Shown here: in pieces, positions 41,933 through 52,561 of the stretch
Layout of the letters: each line of letters starts with the position of its first letter
Numbering within the stretch: position 1 is the stretch's first letter
Source: Mangrovibacillus cuniculi
GTDB taxonomy: Bacteria > Bacillota > Bacilli > Bacillales > R1DC41
Direction: 5' to 3'
Length of the DNA stretch: 64,000 nucleotides
Assembly (NCBI RefSeq): GCF_015482585.1
Contig: NZ_CP049742.1
Span: 888,501-952,500, forward strand
Program-made: the position numbers and the translations under genes
The notes under the pieces: model-generated
The model's input: the letters and a program-made list of their open reading frames with translations, nothing else
The model's database searches: none
What the model was told of the DNA's origin: nothing

Positions 41933-42877
41933 ATGACTATTGCATTTTTATTTCCAGGTCAAGGTTCACAAACTGTTGGAATGGGAAAGCAACTTTATGA
42001 GGAAGACCAGGACAGTAAAGAACAGTTAGATGCCATCAATCAATCCTTACCTTTTGACTTACAAAAAGTGATGTGGGAAGGGCCCAAGGATTTGTTAACG
42101 GAAACAGCTCACGCTCAACCTGCGTTGGTTGCTGTAAGCACAACCTTGGTAAATGTGTTAACTAGAAATGGTATTACTCCAAGTTATCTTGTTGGTCATA
42201 GTCTAGGAGAGTATAGTGCACTTGTAGCAGCTGGTGCGTTTACAGCAGAAGAAGCTGTTCAAATAGTACATAAGCGAGGCTTACTAATGGAACAAGCTGT
42301 ACCTAATGGGAAAGGTGCTATGGCAGCAATCCTTGGGTTAGACGCAGAGAAATTAGAGAATGTTTGCAAGAACGCTTCGACAGAGGAGTATTCCGTACAG
42401 GTAGCGAATTACAACTGTCCAGGTCAGATTGTTATCTCAGGGGATAAAACAGCAGTAGATGCAGCTTGTATTGGTGCAAAAGAAGCTGGAGCTAAAAGAG
42501 CATTGCCTCTTCCGGTGAGTGGACCATTCCACTCATCTCTTATGAGGCCAGCAGCAGCAGAATTTGAGAAAGAACTAGACCAACTTCAAATAAGTCCTGC
42601 TAACATTCCTGTGATTTCTAATGTAACTGCTGAAGAAATGATTGAACCGCTAGAAATTAATAATAAGCTCATTCAACAGCTTTATTCTCCAGTTCGATTT
42701 GAAGAAAGTATCAAATTCCTACTAGAAAAAGGTGTCGATACCTTTGTTGAAGTAGGACCGGGTAATGTTTTAAGTGGACTTGTCAAAAAGATTTCCAAAG
42801 ATGTGAAAATATTTTCTGTATCCGACTTATCATCCGCTCAATCCGTAATCGATGCACAAAGGGAGGCAGTTCAATGA
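41933..42877 (+). CDS. fabD: Malonyl-CoA:ACP transacylase
   Basis: Loads malonyl groups on ACP. It is 314 aa. The catalytic Ser is in GHSLGEYSA, the N-terminal FPGQGSQ motif is present, and the catalytic His lies in [10 protein letters not shown]. The stop overlaps the fabG start by 4 bp (ATGA). Confidence 0.97.
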   Translation: MTIAFLFPGQGSQTVGMGKQLYEEDQDSKEQLDAINQSLPFDLQKVMWEGPKDLLTETAHAQPALVAVSTTLVNVLTRNGITPSYLVGHSLGEYSALVAAGAFTAEEAVQIVHKRGLLMEQAVPNGKGAMAAILGLDAEKLENVCKNASTEEYSVQVANYNCPGQIVISGDKTAVDAACIGAKEAGAKRALPLPVSGPFHSSLMRPAAAEFEKELDQLQISPANIPVISNVTAEEMIEPLEINNKLIQQLYSPVRFEESIKFLLEKGVDTFVEVGPGNVLSGLVKKISKDVKIFSVSDLSSAQSVIDAQREAVQ

Positions 42878-43617
42878 AATTAGTAGGGAAAACAGCAGTA
42901 GTGACTGGTGCTTCTAGAGGTATTGGACGTGCTATAGCTTTAGAGTTATCCGCTCAAGGTGCTAATATTGTCGTGAATTATGCAGGTAGTGAAGCAAAAG
43001 CGATGGAAGTAGCGGAAGAAGTTCGTGCGCTAGGAACGAAGGCAATTGTTGTTCAAGCCAATGTTTCCAACGCAACAGAAGTTCAAGATATGATGAAGCG
43101 AGCAGTAGAAGAGTTTGGTTCTATTGATATCCTCGTTAACAACGCTGGAGTAACGCGTGATAACTTATTAATGCGTATGAAAGAAGAAGAGTGGGACGAA
43201 GTTATAAACATTAATTTAAAAGGTGTTTTCCTTTGTACGAAAGCAGTTACACGAACGATGATGAAACAGCGTTCTGGTAGTATAATAAACGTTGCTTCCA
43301 TTGTAGGAGTAAGTGGTAACGCAGGCCAAGCGAACTATGTTGCTGCTAAGTCTGGTGTAATTGGACTAACGAAAACAACTGCAAAAGAATTAGCACCTCG
43401 CGGGATAACTGTGAATGCAATTGCCCCAGGATTTATCTCTACTGATATGACAGATAAATTAACACCTGAAGTAAAAGAAGCAATGTTGGCGCAAATTCCT
43501 CTAGCGAGATTTGGCGAACCAAAAGATATTGCTTCTGTAGTTAGTTTCTTAGCTTCAGAGGATGCTAAATACATGACAGGTCAAACGTTGCATGTTGATG
43601 GCGGAATGGTTATGTAA
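42874..43617 (+). CDS. fabG: 3-oxoacyl-ACP reductase
   Basis: NADPH-dependent reduction of beta-ketoacyl-ACP. It is 247 aa, a short-chain dehydrogenase with [10 protein letters not shown] (cofactor), NNAG, and the Tyr-Lys pair in [14 protein letters not shown] lies 10 bp before the ATG. The usual close link to acpP is interrupted here by 431 bp of repeat sequence. Confidence 0.97.
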   Translation: MKLVGKTAVVTGASRGIGRAIALELSAQGANIVVNYAGSEAKAMEVAEEVRALGTKAIVVQANVSNATEVQDMMKRAVEEFGSIDILVNNAGVTRDNLLMRMKEEEWDEVININLKGVFLCTKAVTRTMMKQRSGSIINVASIVGVSGNAGQANYVAAKSGVIGLTKTTAKELAPRGITVNAIAPGFISTDMTDKLTPEVKEAMLAQIPLARFGEPKDIASVVSFLASEDAKYMTGQTLHVDGGMVM

Positions 43618-43696
43618 TTTGAATAAGTTAGAATTGTACCTGAATTTAAAATAATGATATGTTATAAATAAGAGTTAAAATGAACAGATTTGAAGT

Positions 43697-43708
43697 GCAG
43701 GAGCGGAA
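43697..43708 (+). repeat. Family A fragment
   Basis: GCAGGAGCGGAA matches the start of the family A core and directly precedes repeat B1. It is too short for certainty. Confidence 0.35.
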
Positions 43709-43830
43709 TGGTGTCTAGCTCCAGGTGCGCAGATGCTAGGCAAAGTCGGCTGGCCCTGTGAAGGTTGAAGAACTACCTCCTCGGTCCATCCAACTTTTCT
43801 GCCGCGGCTGAACGCGTGCCTTGCGCTTTT
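43709..43830 (+). repeat. Family B repeat, copy B1
   Basis: It starts TGGTGTCTAGCTCCAGGTGC and ends GCGTGCCTTGCGCTTTT, 122 bp. The central arms AAAGTCGGCTGG and CCATCCAACTTT form a hairpin with two mismatches. I saw no coding content. Confidence 0.8.
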
Positions 43831-43897
43831 GTTACGTGATCGGTAACAACTCAGTGTTGACGACGTGATGTCGTCCGTTCTTAACTGAGTATCCTTA
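43831..43897 (+). repeat. Family C repeat, copy C2
   Basis: GTTAC-7 nt-GTAAC forms hairpin 1. Hairpin 2 has outer arms ACTCAGT/ACTGAGT and inner arms GACGAC/GTCGTC around the loop GTGAT, with unpaired GTT and CGTTCTTA between. It is placed between two family B copies. Confidence 0.8.
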
Positions 43898-43902
43898 CCA
43901 AA

Positions 43903-44024
43903 TGGTGTCTAGCTCCAGGTGCGCAACCGCTCGGAAAAGTCCGAAAGCCCTCCGTTGGCTGAAGAGCTGCCTACTCGGTCTTCCGAACTTTTCTGCCGCG
44001 GCTGAACGCGCGCCTTGCGCTTTT
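43903..44024 (+). repeat. Family B repeat, copy B2
   Basis: It begins and ends as in B1 and is 122 bp long. Central arms GGAAAAGTCCGAAAG and CTTCCGAACTTTTC pair with two mismatches; several differences from B1 occur on both sides of the stem. It ends 14 bp before the acpP ribosome site, so the acpP leader lies next to it. Confidence 0.8.
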
Positions 44025-44048
44025 CTTACTTGAAAGGAGGTGTTTTAA

Positions 44049-44282
44049 ATGGCAGAGGTATTAGAGCGTGTTACGAAAATCATCGTTGATCGCCTAGGTG
44101 TAGAAGAGACTCAAGTTACTCTTGAAGCTTCTTTCAAAGAAGATCTAGGAGCAGATTCTCTTGATGTAGTTGAACTAGTAATGGAGCTTGAAGATGAGTT
44201 CGATATGGAGATTTCTGATGACGATGCAGAGAAGATCTCCACAGTTGGTGATGCTGTGAATTACATACAAGCACAACAATAA
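44049..44282 (+). CDS. acpP: Acyl carrier protein
   Basis: A 77-aa carrier of growing acyl chains. The phosphopantetheine attachment Ser is in [28 protein letters not shown] precedes the ATG. It is separated from fabG by repeats B1, C2 and B2; whether it still depends on the fapR promoter is unclear. Confidence 0.97.
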   Translation: MAEVLERVTKIIVDRLGVEETQVTLEASFKEDLGADSLDVVELVMELEDEFDMEISDDDAEKISTVGDAVNYIQAQQ

Positions 44283-44305
44283 TCGTTTTTAGACTCGAGC
44301 GATTA

Positions 44306-44340
44306 AACCTTGATGGTACTATCCATCAAGGTTCTTTTGA
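44306..44340 (+). terminator. Terminator of acpP
   Basis: AACCTTGATGG and CCATCAAGGTT arms with a 6-nt loop and a TCTTTT tail. Confidence 0.87.
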
Positions 44341-44482
44341 TTGTTACTATAAACATTGGATGAAAAATAGTGACCTGAAAAGGAAAAATCTAATGATTTA
44401 GCTTTTCTACTTAATCGTTTTGCTTTATGATAAGATGGTTAATGAACTAGAAAGAATTAGGGGTATTGAAGGTGGAGATCTG

Positions 44483-45229
44483 ATGAGAAAGACGATGAAA
44501 GATCGAGAAAATAGAAGATTAAAAAAACAACAGATGGATGAAAAGTTCGAGCAATTTCAAAAGGAAATTGGTATTACTTTTTCCAAAACACATTTATTAA
44601 AGCAAGCTTTTACTCATTCATCGTATGTGAATGAGCATCGCAAAAAACCTCACGAAGATAACGAACGTCTAGAGTTTTTGGGAGATGCAGTATTAGAATT
44701 AACCATTTCACACTACCTATATGATCACTTTCCAATGATGAGCGAAGGAGAATTAACCAAACTTAGAGCTGCTATTGTTTGTGAACCATCTTTAGTTGGT
44801 TTTGCGACAGAGTGGAAATTTGGTGACTTAATTTTATTAGGTAAAGGTGAAGAAATGACAGGAGGAAGAACACGTCCGGCTTTATTAGCTGACGTATTCG
44901 AAGCTTTTATTGGTGCTTTGTATCTTGATCAAGGAATCGATCAAGTTGTTCCTTTCTTAGAAAAAACTATTTTCCCAAAAATAATTGCTGGTGCTTTTTC
45001 TCATGTGATGGATTTCAAGAGCCAACTTCAAGAGACGGTTCAGAAAAATGGCAATGGTTCTCTAGAATACCGAATTCTAGAAGAAAAAGGTCCTGCCCAT
45101 AATCGAGAATTTATTTCTATGGTAACGATTAATGGAGAAGAGTTAGGTGTTGGATCAGGTCGCTCAAAAAAAGAAGCGGAACAACATGCTGCACAAATGG
45201 CCTTAGGTAAGTTAAAAGATATAACATGA
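44483..45229 (+). CDS. rnc: Ribonuclease III
   Basis: Cleaves double-stranded RNA, including rRNA precursors and scRNA. It is 248 aa. The signature [14 protein letters not shown] and a C-terminal dsRNA-binding domain ([11 protein letters not shown] to the end) are present. I chose the ATG at 44483 after GGTGGAG; an in-frame ATG at 44420 would add 21 residues without family support. It starts the conserved rnc-smc-ftsY order. Confidence 0.95.
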   Translation: MRKTMKDRENRRLKKQQMDEKFEQFQKEIGITFSKTHLLKQAFTHSSYVNEHRKKPHEDNERLEFLGDAVLELTISHYLYDHFPMMSEGELTKLRAAIVCEPSLVGFATEWKFGDLILLGKGEEMTGGRTRPALLADVFEAFIGALYLDQGIDQVVPFLEKTIFPKIIAGAFSHVMDFKSQLQETVQKNGNGSLEYRILEEKGPAHNREFISMVTINGEELGVGSGRSKKEAEQHAAQMALGKLKDIT

Positions 45230-45261
45230 AACTTTTAGTTTAGAGAGTAGGAGGAAGGACT

Positions 45262-48200
45262 ATGTTCCTCAAACGATTGGATGTAGTTGGTTTTAAATCA
45301 TTTGCGGAAAGGACTTCTGTTGATTTTGTTCCTGGAGTTACTGCTGTGGTTGGGCCAAACGGAAGTGGAAAAAGTAATGTCATCGATTCCATTAGATGGG
45401 TGTTAGGAGAGCAATCTGCGAAATCGCTTCGCGGGGCAAAGATGGAGGATGTTATCTTTGCTGGTAGTGATTCTCGTAGGGCGCTTAATTTCGCTGAAGT
45501 TACATTAACACTTGATAATGAAGATCAGACATTACCAATTGAATACAATGAAGTAAGTGTAACGAGAAGAGTATTCCGTTCAGGAGACAGTGAATACCTT
45601 TTAAATCACCAACCTTGTCGATTGAAGGATATTGTAGATTTGTTTATGGATTCAGGCTTGGGAAGAGAATCGTTCTCTATTATTTCCCAAGGAAAAGTAG
45701 ATCAAATCTTAAATAGTAAACCGGAAGAACGCAGAGCAATCTTTGAAGATGCTGCTGGCGTATTGAAATATAAAAACCGAAAAAAGAAAGCAGAACTGAA
45801 ATTAGCAGAGACGCAAGATAACTTATTGAGGGTTCAAGACATTCTTTTTGAATTAGAAGGACAAATCGAACCATTACGAATGCAGTCGTCCATTGCTAAA
45901 GATTACTTAGCTCAAAAAGAAGAGTTAGAGCAATATGATGTTGCAGTCTTAGTACATGATATTAATGAGCTGCAAGATACTCATAAGCGAATAACAATGG
46001 ACTTAAATGAGTGGAAGAAGCAAGAACTAGAGTTAGCAACTACTTTAGCCAAGTCTGAGGCTCACTTAGTAGAAAAAAGAGATCATGTAGCAGCACTTGA
46101 TGACTCTATTGATGAGTTACAGGCTCTGTTACTTCAGACGTCTGAAGAGCTTGAAAAGTTAGACGGTCAAAAGCAAGTTTTAGCAGAAAGACAAAAGAAC
46201 ACAAGTCAAAATGAAACACAGATAAAAGAATCTCTCGAAGAATTGTCAACTAAAATTACCCAATCCAACTTAGAGCGTGAAAGTGCAGAAAAGTTGGTTA
46301 ATGTAGCAGACGAGGAAATGAAGTCGCTAAAAGAACGTGTTTGGGTGTTAGAGAATAAACTTAAGACGTTGGAAAATGGTGTAGAAGATCAAATAGAGTC
46401 ATTAAAAGCAGACTACATTGATTATTTAAACCAACAAGCTAGTGCCAAAAATGAATTAACCTATTTAACTAGGCAGCTTGAACAACTTCAAAGTCGATCT
46501 TCAAGAGTAGAATTAGATAACCAAAAAGATATTGATGCACGACAGGCGTTGCAGACTAGACAAAAAGAGGCGAGCGAACAAGTAGCTTTCTCAAAAGAAA
46601 AACTATCTGCGCATATTACAACGTACCGAGATCAACAACAGAAGTTGGAGTCGTTAGAACGTACCGTTGATAAAGAAGAAAAGCAGCTGTATGAAGCGTA
46701 TGGATATGTGCAAAAAATTCGTTCTCGAAAAGAAGCATTATCGGAAATGGAAGAAGAATTCCAAGGGTTCTTCCATGGAGTTAGAGAAGTACTTAAGGCC
46801 CGAAAAGAAGTCTTAGCGGGTGTTGAAGGTGCTGTCGCAGAGTTAATTCAAGTAGATAAATCTATGGAATTAGCAATAGAGACAGCTCTTGGTAGTGCTA
46901 CTCAACATATTGTCGTGCAAAATGAACAGCACGCAAGACAGGCTATTCAATTCTTAAAACAACGTAAACTAGGGAGAGCCACATTTTTACCTTTAACTGT
47001 AATGAAACCTAGGATGATTGGTGCTGGATTAGTACAAAATCTTTCTTCTCATGAGAGTTATGTCGGTATTGCTTCGTCCTTAGTCAAAACACAGGGTGAA
47101 TATCAAGTCATTGTGGACAATCTTTTGGGATCTACTATTATTGCTCGTGATTTAAAAGGGGCAAATGAACTTGCGAAGATTATCGGACATCGATTCCGAA
47201 TGGTAACACTTGAAGGTGATGTCGTAAACCCTGGTGGTTCTATGACTGGTGGAATGGTAAAACAAAACGCAACTTCTCTTTTAACGAGAAAGAATGAATT
47301 AGAAGAACTAACTGCCAAACTTATCGAGGTGGAAGAGAAGACAAAGGGATTAGAAGAATTATATAAACGACATAAAGAAGAATACCAGTTAGGAATGCAA
47401 TCATTAAAAGAATTGCAAGCTAAAGGGGAAGAACTACGTATAAAAGAACAAAGTGCAGTGAATAACTTGCAACAAATAGAGTTAGAAGTAACGACTTTAA
47501 ATAGACGTCTACAATCATTTGATATTGAAAAATCCGAATGGTTAGAAGAACAAAGCTCCATTAAAAGAAGGCAAGAAGAACTGCTTCAAAACATTAACCA
47601 AGTACAACAATCTATTCAAAAAGTTGATGAACAGATCGAGGTCCTTTCTGAAGAGAAAGCTACCATTGCAAACTCAAAAGAACAATGGACAAAGGACTTA
47701 ATTTCACAAAAGGAACAATTAGCTATTAAGCAAGAACAATGGAAAAATGCCAAACAAACACTTGATCGTGTAACGAAAGAGTTGGACGAACAACAATCGT
47801 CCAAGCAGAAGTTAAGTCAACAATTAACGTGGTTACATGATAATCTTCATAACAACGGTTCATCGGAAAAAGAGATGGAAACAATGTATGAACGAAAAGC
47901 AGAAGAAAAAAAGGAAACGATTGTGTTAATTGCTGCACGACGCGAAACAAGAGCTTCCTTTACTAGAGAAGTAGAAGACATTGAACTACATGTGAAAGAG
48001 TTAAAACGCCAGCATAAAGGTTTAGCGGAAAGTGTTAAAGATGCAGAAATTCACTGTAATCGTTTAGAAGTAGAATTAGATAATCGACATGAGAAATTGT
48101 TGATGGAGTATGATAGTACCATGGACGAAATAGGTGAATTAGGCGAAATATCAATATCAATAGAAGATGCAAGAAAAAAAGTAAAACTTCTAAAACGATC

Positions 48201-48846
48201 AATCGAAGAATTAGGAATTGTAAATGTTGGTGCCATCGAAGAATATGAACGAGTGGCGGAGCGTTACGAATTTTTATCTACACAAAGAGCTGATTTAGAA
48301 GAAGCGAAACAAACGTTAACGGATGTTATGAATGAAATGGATGAAGAAATGACTCGCCGTTTCACAGAAACTTTCAAAGGCATACAATCTCATTTTGAAC
48401 ATGTTTTTCGTGCGCTTTTTGGTGGTGGTCGAGCAGAACTTAAATTGACCAATCCACAAAACATGTTGGAGACAGGTGTAGATATAATTGCCCAACCTCC
48501 TGGAAAAAAACTGCAAAATTTAAGTTTATTATCTGGGGGAGAAAGAGCGCTTACTGCCATTGCTTTGCTTTTTTCTATCCTAAAGATTCGTCCAGTACCT
48601 TTCTGTATTTTGGATGAAGTGGAAGCGGCTTTAGATGAAGCTAACGTCCAGAGGTTCAGCAAGTACTTACGTCAATTTAGTAAAGAGACACAATTCATTG
48701 TGATTACCCACCGTAAGGGAACGATGGAAGAGTGTGACGTCCTATATGGTATTACGATGCAAGAATCAGGCGTTTCAACATTGGTATCTGTTCGATTAGA
48801 AGAGTCCGAACGTTGGGTTGAGCCAGTCAAAGTTGGAGGGAAATAA
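45262..48846 (+). CDS. smc: SMC, chromosome condensation and segregation ATPase
   Basis: Core of the SMC-ScpAB complex. It is 1194 aa. Walker A GPNGSGKSN is at residues 32-40. Two long coiled coils flank a hinge (about 500-660, with GSMTGG near its end). ABC signature LSGGERAL is near 1090 and Walker B FCILDEVEAALDEAN follows. AGGAGGAAGG precedes the ATG. The stop is directly followed by the ftsY ATG. Confidence 0.97.
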   Translation: MFLKRLDVVGFKSFAERTSVDFVPGVTAVVGPNGSGKSNVIDSIRWVLGEQSAKSLRGAKMEDVIFAGSDSRRALNFAEVTLTLDNEDQTLPIEYNEVSVTRRVFRSGDSEYLLNHQPCRLKDIVDLFMDSGLGRESFSIISQGKVDQILNSKPEERRAIFEDAAGVLKYKNRKKKAELKLAETQDNLLRVQDILFELEGQIEPLRMQSSIAKDYLAQKEELEQYDVAVLVHDINELQDTHKRITMDLNEWKKQELELATTLAKSEAHLVEKRDHVAALDDSIDELQALLLQTSEELEKLDGQKQVLAERQKNTSQNETQIKESLEELSTKITQSNLERESAEKLVNVADEEMKSLKERVWVLENKLKTLENGVEDQIESLKADYIDYLNQQASAKNELTYLTRQLEQLQSRSSRVELDNQKDIDARQALQTRQKEASEQVAFSKEKLSAHITTYRDQQQKLESLERTVDKEEKQLYEAYGYVQKIRSRKEALSEMEEEFQGFFHGVREVLKARKEVLAGVEGAVAELIQVDKSMELAIETALGSATQHIVVQNEQHARQAIQFLKQRKLGRATFLPLTVMKPRMIGAGLVQNLSSHESYVGIASSLVKTQGEYQVIVDNLLGSTIIARDLKGANELAKIIGHRFRMVTLEGDVVNPGGSMTGGMVKQNATSLLTRKNELEELTAKLIEVEEKTKGLEELYKRHKEEYQLGMQSLKELQAKGEELRIKEQSAVNNLQQIELEVTTLNRRLQSFDIEKSEWLEEQSSIKRRQEELLQNINQVQQSIQKVDEQIEVLSEEKATIANSKEQWTKDLISQKEQLAIKQEQWKNAKQTLDRVTKELDEQQSSKQKLSQQLTWLHDNLHNNGSSEKEMETMYERKAEEKKETIVLIAARRETRASFTREVEDIELHVKELKRQHKGLAESVKDAEIHCNRLEVELDNRHEKLLMEYDSTMDEIGELGEISISIEDARKKVKLLKRSIEELGIVNVGAIEEYERVAERYEFLSTQRADLEEAKQTLTDVMNEMDEEMTRRFTETFKGIQSHFEHVFRALFGGGRAELKLTNPQNMLETGVDIIAQPPGKKLQNLSLLSGGERALTAIALLFSILKIRPVPFCILDEVEAALDEANVQRFSKYLRQFSKETQFIVITHRKGTMEECDVLYGITMQESGVSTLVSVRLEESERWVEPVKVGGK

Positions 48847-49842
48847 ATGAGCTTTTTTAAGAAGTTAAAAGAGAAATTTACAAGTAATTCTGATGCTGTT
48901 ACAGATAAGTTTCGAGACGGTCTTTCGAAAACTCGAGAAGGTTTTTCTTCCCGAGTAAACGACTTGGTTGCTCGCTACAGAAAAGTGGACGAGGACTTCT
49001 TTGAAGAGTTAGAAGAGATACTTATTGGTGCAGATGTTGGCTTTAACACTGTCATGGAACTTATTGATGAGTTGAAAATGGAAGTAAAGAGAAGAAATAT
49101 TAAAGATACTTCTGATATGCAGTCTGTTATTTCTGAAAAGCTAGTTGAAATTTACGAGAGTCAAGGTGAGGTCAATAGTGAAGTCAACATGCAAGAATCT
49201 GGAATGACCGTTATTCTTGTAGTTGGTGTCAATGGAGTGGGGAAAACTACCACTATTGGTAAACTCTCGAACCGTTTTAAGCAAGAAGGGAAATCCGTAT
49301 TGTTAGCTGCAGGAGATACTTTCCGCGCTGGGGCAATTGATCAGCTTGAAGTATGGGGAGATCGTGTTGGTGTAGATGTTATAAAGCAAGCAGAGGGATC
49401 AGACCCTGCTGCTGTAATGTATGATGCTGTAAAAGCAGCTAAAGCTAGAAACGTGGACGTGTTAATATGTGATACGGCTGGACGCTTACAAAATAAAGTC
49501 AATTTAATGAAAGAACTAGAGAAGGTGAAGCGAGTAATTGAGCGCGAAATCCCTGGTGCTCCTCATGAAGTCCTATTAGTATTAGATGCAACTACTGGTC
49601 AAAACGCTTTGGTACAAGCTAAAACCTTTAAAGAGGCAACAGATGTATCAGGAATCGTCTTAACAAAGCTAGATGGTACGGCTAAAGGTGGAATCGTACT
49701 TGCTATTCGCAACGAGTTACAAGTACCTGTAAAGTTTGTAGGACTAGGGGAAAAGGTAGACGACTTGCAAAAGTTTGATGCAGAGAAGTATGTTTATGGC
49801 TTATTTGCAGAAGCGATTGAGCAAGAAGAAGTTTCGGAGTAA
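48847..49842 (+). CDS. ftsY: FtsY, signal recognition particle receptor
   Basis: SRP receptor GTPase at the membrane. It is 331 aa, with a short basic N-terminal region rather than the long acidic A domain of enterobacteria. NG-domain motifs [10 protein letters not shown] (near 127), [15 protein letters not shown] and GLGEKVDDL are intact. It shares its transcript with smc. A family A element lies after it. Confidence 0.97.
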   Translation: MSFFKKLKEKFTSNSDAVTDKFRDGLSKTREGFSSRVNDLVARYRKVDEDFFEELEEILIGADVGFNTVMELIDELKMEVKRRNIKDTSDMQSVISEKLVEIYESQGEVNSEVNMQESGMTVILVVGVNGVGKTTTIGKLSNRFKQEGKSVLLAAGDTFRAGAIDQLEVWGDRVGVDVIKQAEGSDPAAVMYDAVKAAKARNVDVLICDTAGRLQNKVNLMKELEKVKRVIEREIPGAPHEVLLVLDATTGQNALVQAKTFKEATDVSGIVLTKLDGTAKGGIVLAIRNELQVPVKFVGLGEKVDDLQKFDAEKYVYGLFAEAIEQEEVSE

Positions 49843-49871
49843 TGTAGTGTAGTAGCTAAGACGGGGTTATT

Positions 49872-50145
49872 AAGAGGCTGGGACAAAATCAAAAAGGGTA
49901 CATTTCGAAAAAACGAGTGTACCTTTTTTGTTTTTAAGTAACTATGACTGCAGAATTACTGCTTTTACAGAATAACTCTTTGGGATTGGAGCGGAAGGGG
50001 GCGACTCCTACGGGAAAGGTGGGTTACTGAGACCCCACAGGAGCGTTCTTCAGCGACGAGGAGGCTCAGCAACCCGCCCCGTGGAAAGCGTCCCCTGCAG
50101 CGGAAATCCCAGTGCAGTCACTTTCGGGTTTTGTCCCAGCCTCTT
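49872..50145 (+). repeat. Family A element, full copy A1, MITE-like
   Basis: It is bounded by perfect 17-bp terminal inverted repeats AAGAGGCTGGGACAAAA (49872-49888) and TTTTGTCCCAGCCTCTT (50129-50145), 274 bp overall. Next to the left end is a hairpin with arms GGGTACATT and AGTGTACCTT and T run, which could act as a terminator. The core has a GC-rich part (50000-50105) with TGACTGCA/TGCAGTCA at its edges. No ORF was seen. A target-site duplication was not evident. Confidence 0.75.
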
Positions 50146-50172
50146 TTGTGATATTAACTAGGGGTGAACTGC

Positions 50173-50201
50173 TTGACAACAATATCTACGGAGTGTAAAC
50201 T
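50173..50201 (+). promoter_or_regulatory. Promoter of ylxM-ffh
   Basis: Consensus TTGACA (50173-50178), 17-bp spacer and TAAACT (50196-50201), about 43 bp before the ylxM start. Confidence 0.65.
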
Positions 50202-50243
50202 AGACCCATGTAAAGGTTTTTCACTTAACAAGGGGGCGAATAC

Positions 50244-50576
50244 ATGCTCGAGAAAACAACCCGGGTAAATTATCTATATGATTTCTACCATCCGTTGTTA
50301 ACAGAAAAGCAGCGAAGTTATATGTCCCTTTACTACTTAGACGATCATTCTTTAGGAGAAATAGCCGAAGAATATGAAGTAAGTCGTCAAGCAGTTTATG
50401 ATAATATACGACGGACAGAAGCTATGCTTGAAGAGTATGAAGAGAAGCTTGGCTTGTTTGAAAAATTTCAAAAGCGCACAAAAATTATGGAAACAATGAA
50501 ACAGCTTGTAGATTCTTCTCCAACTGTCTCTAAAGAACTAGTTTCCTTAGTTGATGAGCTAGAGAAAGTAGATTAG
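50244..50576 (+). CDS. ylxM: YlxM/p13-like helix-turn-helix protein, SRP-associated
   Basis: A 110-aa protein with a sigma-70 region 4-like helix-turn-helix ([27 protein letters not shown]). YlxM proteins are encoded next to ffh in Firmicutes and were linked to SRP function. AAGGGGGC precedes the ATG. It is 14 bp before ffh. Confidence 0.93.
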   Translation: MLEKTTRVNYLYDFYHPLLTEKQRSYMSLYYLDDHSLGEIAEEYEVSRQAVYDNIRRTEAMLEEYEEKLGLFEKFQKRTKIMETMKQLVDSSPTVSKELVSLVDELEKVD

Positions 50577-50590
50577 GGGGCGACATATCA

Positions 50591-51943
50591 ATGGCATTTG
50601 AAGGGTTAGCCGACCGTCTGCAACAAACGATGCAAAAGATCCGCGGAAAAGGTAAAGTTTCCGAAGCTGACGTCAAAGAGATGATGCGAGAAGTACGGCT
50701 TGCTCTGTTAGAAGCGGACGTTAACTTTAAAGTAGTAAAAGAGTTCGTAAAGAAAGTTAGTGAACGCTCAGTTGGACAAGAAGTTATGAAAAGTTTAACT
50801 CCTGGTCAACAAGTAGTAAAAGTCGTTAAAGAAGAACTTACAGAACTAATGGGTGGCGAACAAAGCCAAATTGCTACGGCAAAACGCCCTCCAACTGTTA
50901 TTATGATGGTTGGATTACAAGGTGCTGGTAAAACGACAACGACTGGTAAACTAGCAAACCTTTTACGAAAAAAGTATAACCGTAAACCATTACTTGTTGC
51001 GGCTGATATCTATCGTCCTGCTGCTATTAAGCAGTTAGAAACGTTAGGGAAACAGCTGAATATGCCTGTATTTAGCTTAGGAGATCAGGTTAGTCCTGTA
51101 GAAATCGCTCGTCAAGCAATTGAAAAAGCAAAAGAAGAACATTTAGACTATGTTTTAATTGATACAGCTGGACGATTGCATATTGATGAAACGTTAATGG
51201 GTGAATTGGAAGAGATTAAAGAACTTTCTTCTCCAGAAGAAATCTTCTTAGTTGTCGATTCCATGACCGGTCAAGATGCAGTAAATGTGGCACAAAGCTT
51301 TAATGATACGCTTGGTATTACTGGAGTAGTCTTAACAAAGCTTGATGGAGACACTCGTGGTGGAGCTGCGCTATCTATTCGTTCCGTTACACAAAAACCT
51401 ATTAAATTCGTTGGTATGGGTGAGAAGTTAGATGCACTTGAACCTTTCCATCCAGAGCGTATGGCGCAACGTATTTTAGGCATGGGGGATGTACTTTCAC
51501 TTATTGAAAAGGCACAAGCCAATGTGGACGAAGAAAAAGCAAAAGAACTGGAAAAGAAATTCAGAGAAGCGAGCTTTACGCTGGATGATTTCTTAGATCA
51601 GTTAGGTCAAGTAAAGCAAATGGGTCCTCTTGATGAGTTAATTAAGATGTTACCAGGTGCCAATAAAATGAAAGGTATTGATAATCTAAAAGTGGATGAA
51701 AAACAACTTAGTCATATCGAAGCAATCATTCAATCGATGACGACAAAGGAAAAGGAAAATCCAGAGATTATTAATGCTGGAAGACGTAAACGTATTGCGA
51801 AAGGATCAGGTACTACTGTTCCAGAAGTAAACCGTTTATTAAAACAGTTTGAAGAAATGAAAAAAATGATGAAACAAATGTCTACCATGGGGCAAAAAGC
51901 AAAAAAACGTGGTGGATTTGGTGGGATGAAATTCCCGTTCTAA
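50591..51943 (+). CDS. ffh: Ffh, signal recognition particle protein
   Basis: SRP GTPase that binds signal peptides and the SRP RNA. It is 450 aa. N, G and M domains are in order; GLQGAGKTTTTGK (near 107), DTAGRLH, TKLDGDTRGGAA and GMGEKLDALEPF are present. The C-terminal M domain is Met-rich (MKKMMKQMSTMGQ). It is followed by a 345-bp gap before rpsP. Confidence 0.97.
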   Translation: MAFEGLADRLQQTMQKIRGKGKVSEADVKEMMREVRLALLEADVNFKVVKEFVKKVSERSVGQEVMKSLTPGQQVVKVVKEELTELMGGEQSQIATAKRPPTVIMMVGLQGAGKTTTTGKLANLLRKKYNRKPLLVAADIYRPAAIKQLETLGKQLNMPVFSLGDQVSPVEIARQAIEKAKEEHLDYVLIDTAGRLHIDETLMGELEEIKELSSPEEIFLVVDSMTGQDAVNVAQSFNDTLGITGVVLTKLDGDTRGGAALSIRSVTQKPIKFVGMGEKLDALEPFHPERMAQRILGMGDVLSLIEKAQANVDEEKAKELEKKFREASFTLDDFLDQLGQVKQMGPLDELIKMLPGANKMKGIDNLKVDEKQLSHIEAIIQSMTTKEKENPEIINAGRRKRIAKGSGTTVPEVNRLLKQFEEMKKMMKQMSTMGQKAKKRGGFGGMKFPF

Positions 51944-52106
51944 CCTAAAAGAATGCCGTGGTGTCGGTGTAGTACTCATTTGCATCCTCTTGATGTACCT
52001 TTTAACTATTAATTTGTAGATATCTCTTGTGACTGCACTTTTGGACTATCCGGTAGATAGTTGTGTGGCAAATGCAAGGTTGTAAAGTGTATATCTGCAA
52101 AAAAGG

Positions 52107-52150
52107 TCCCACTAGAGAGTAAATATTTATATGTTTTTTCTCTAGTGGGA
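52107..52150. other. Long perfect hairpin in the ffh-rpsP gap
   Basis: Arms TCCCACTAGAGA (52107-52118) and TCTCTAGTGGGA (52139-52150) pair perfectly around a 20-nt AT-rich loop. On the - strand it is followed by CCTTTTTTGC, so it has terminator shape for that strand although no - gene is seen. A second stem, CTTAACAGA/TCTGTTAAG, is at 52186-52213. The rest of 51944-52106 shows nothing I recognise. Confidence 0.6.
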
Positions 52151-52222
52151 AATGAGTAAGTCACTTTTACACCACTAAACAATGGCTTAACAGAATTTTT
52201 TTCATCTGTTAAGAAAAAACAC

Positions 52223-52560
<338 letters not shown>

Positions 52561-52561
<1 letters not shown>

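Noticed and set aside
44360-44420. Possible family C piece after acpP (GTGACCTGAAAAGG...)
   Set aside because: Only a few bases match the C1 start and neither stem can be formed.
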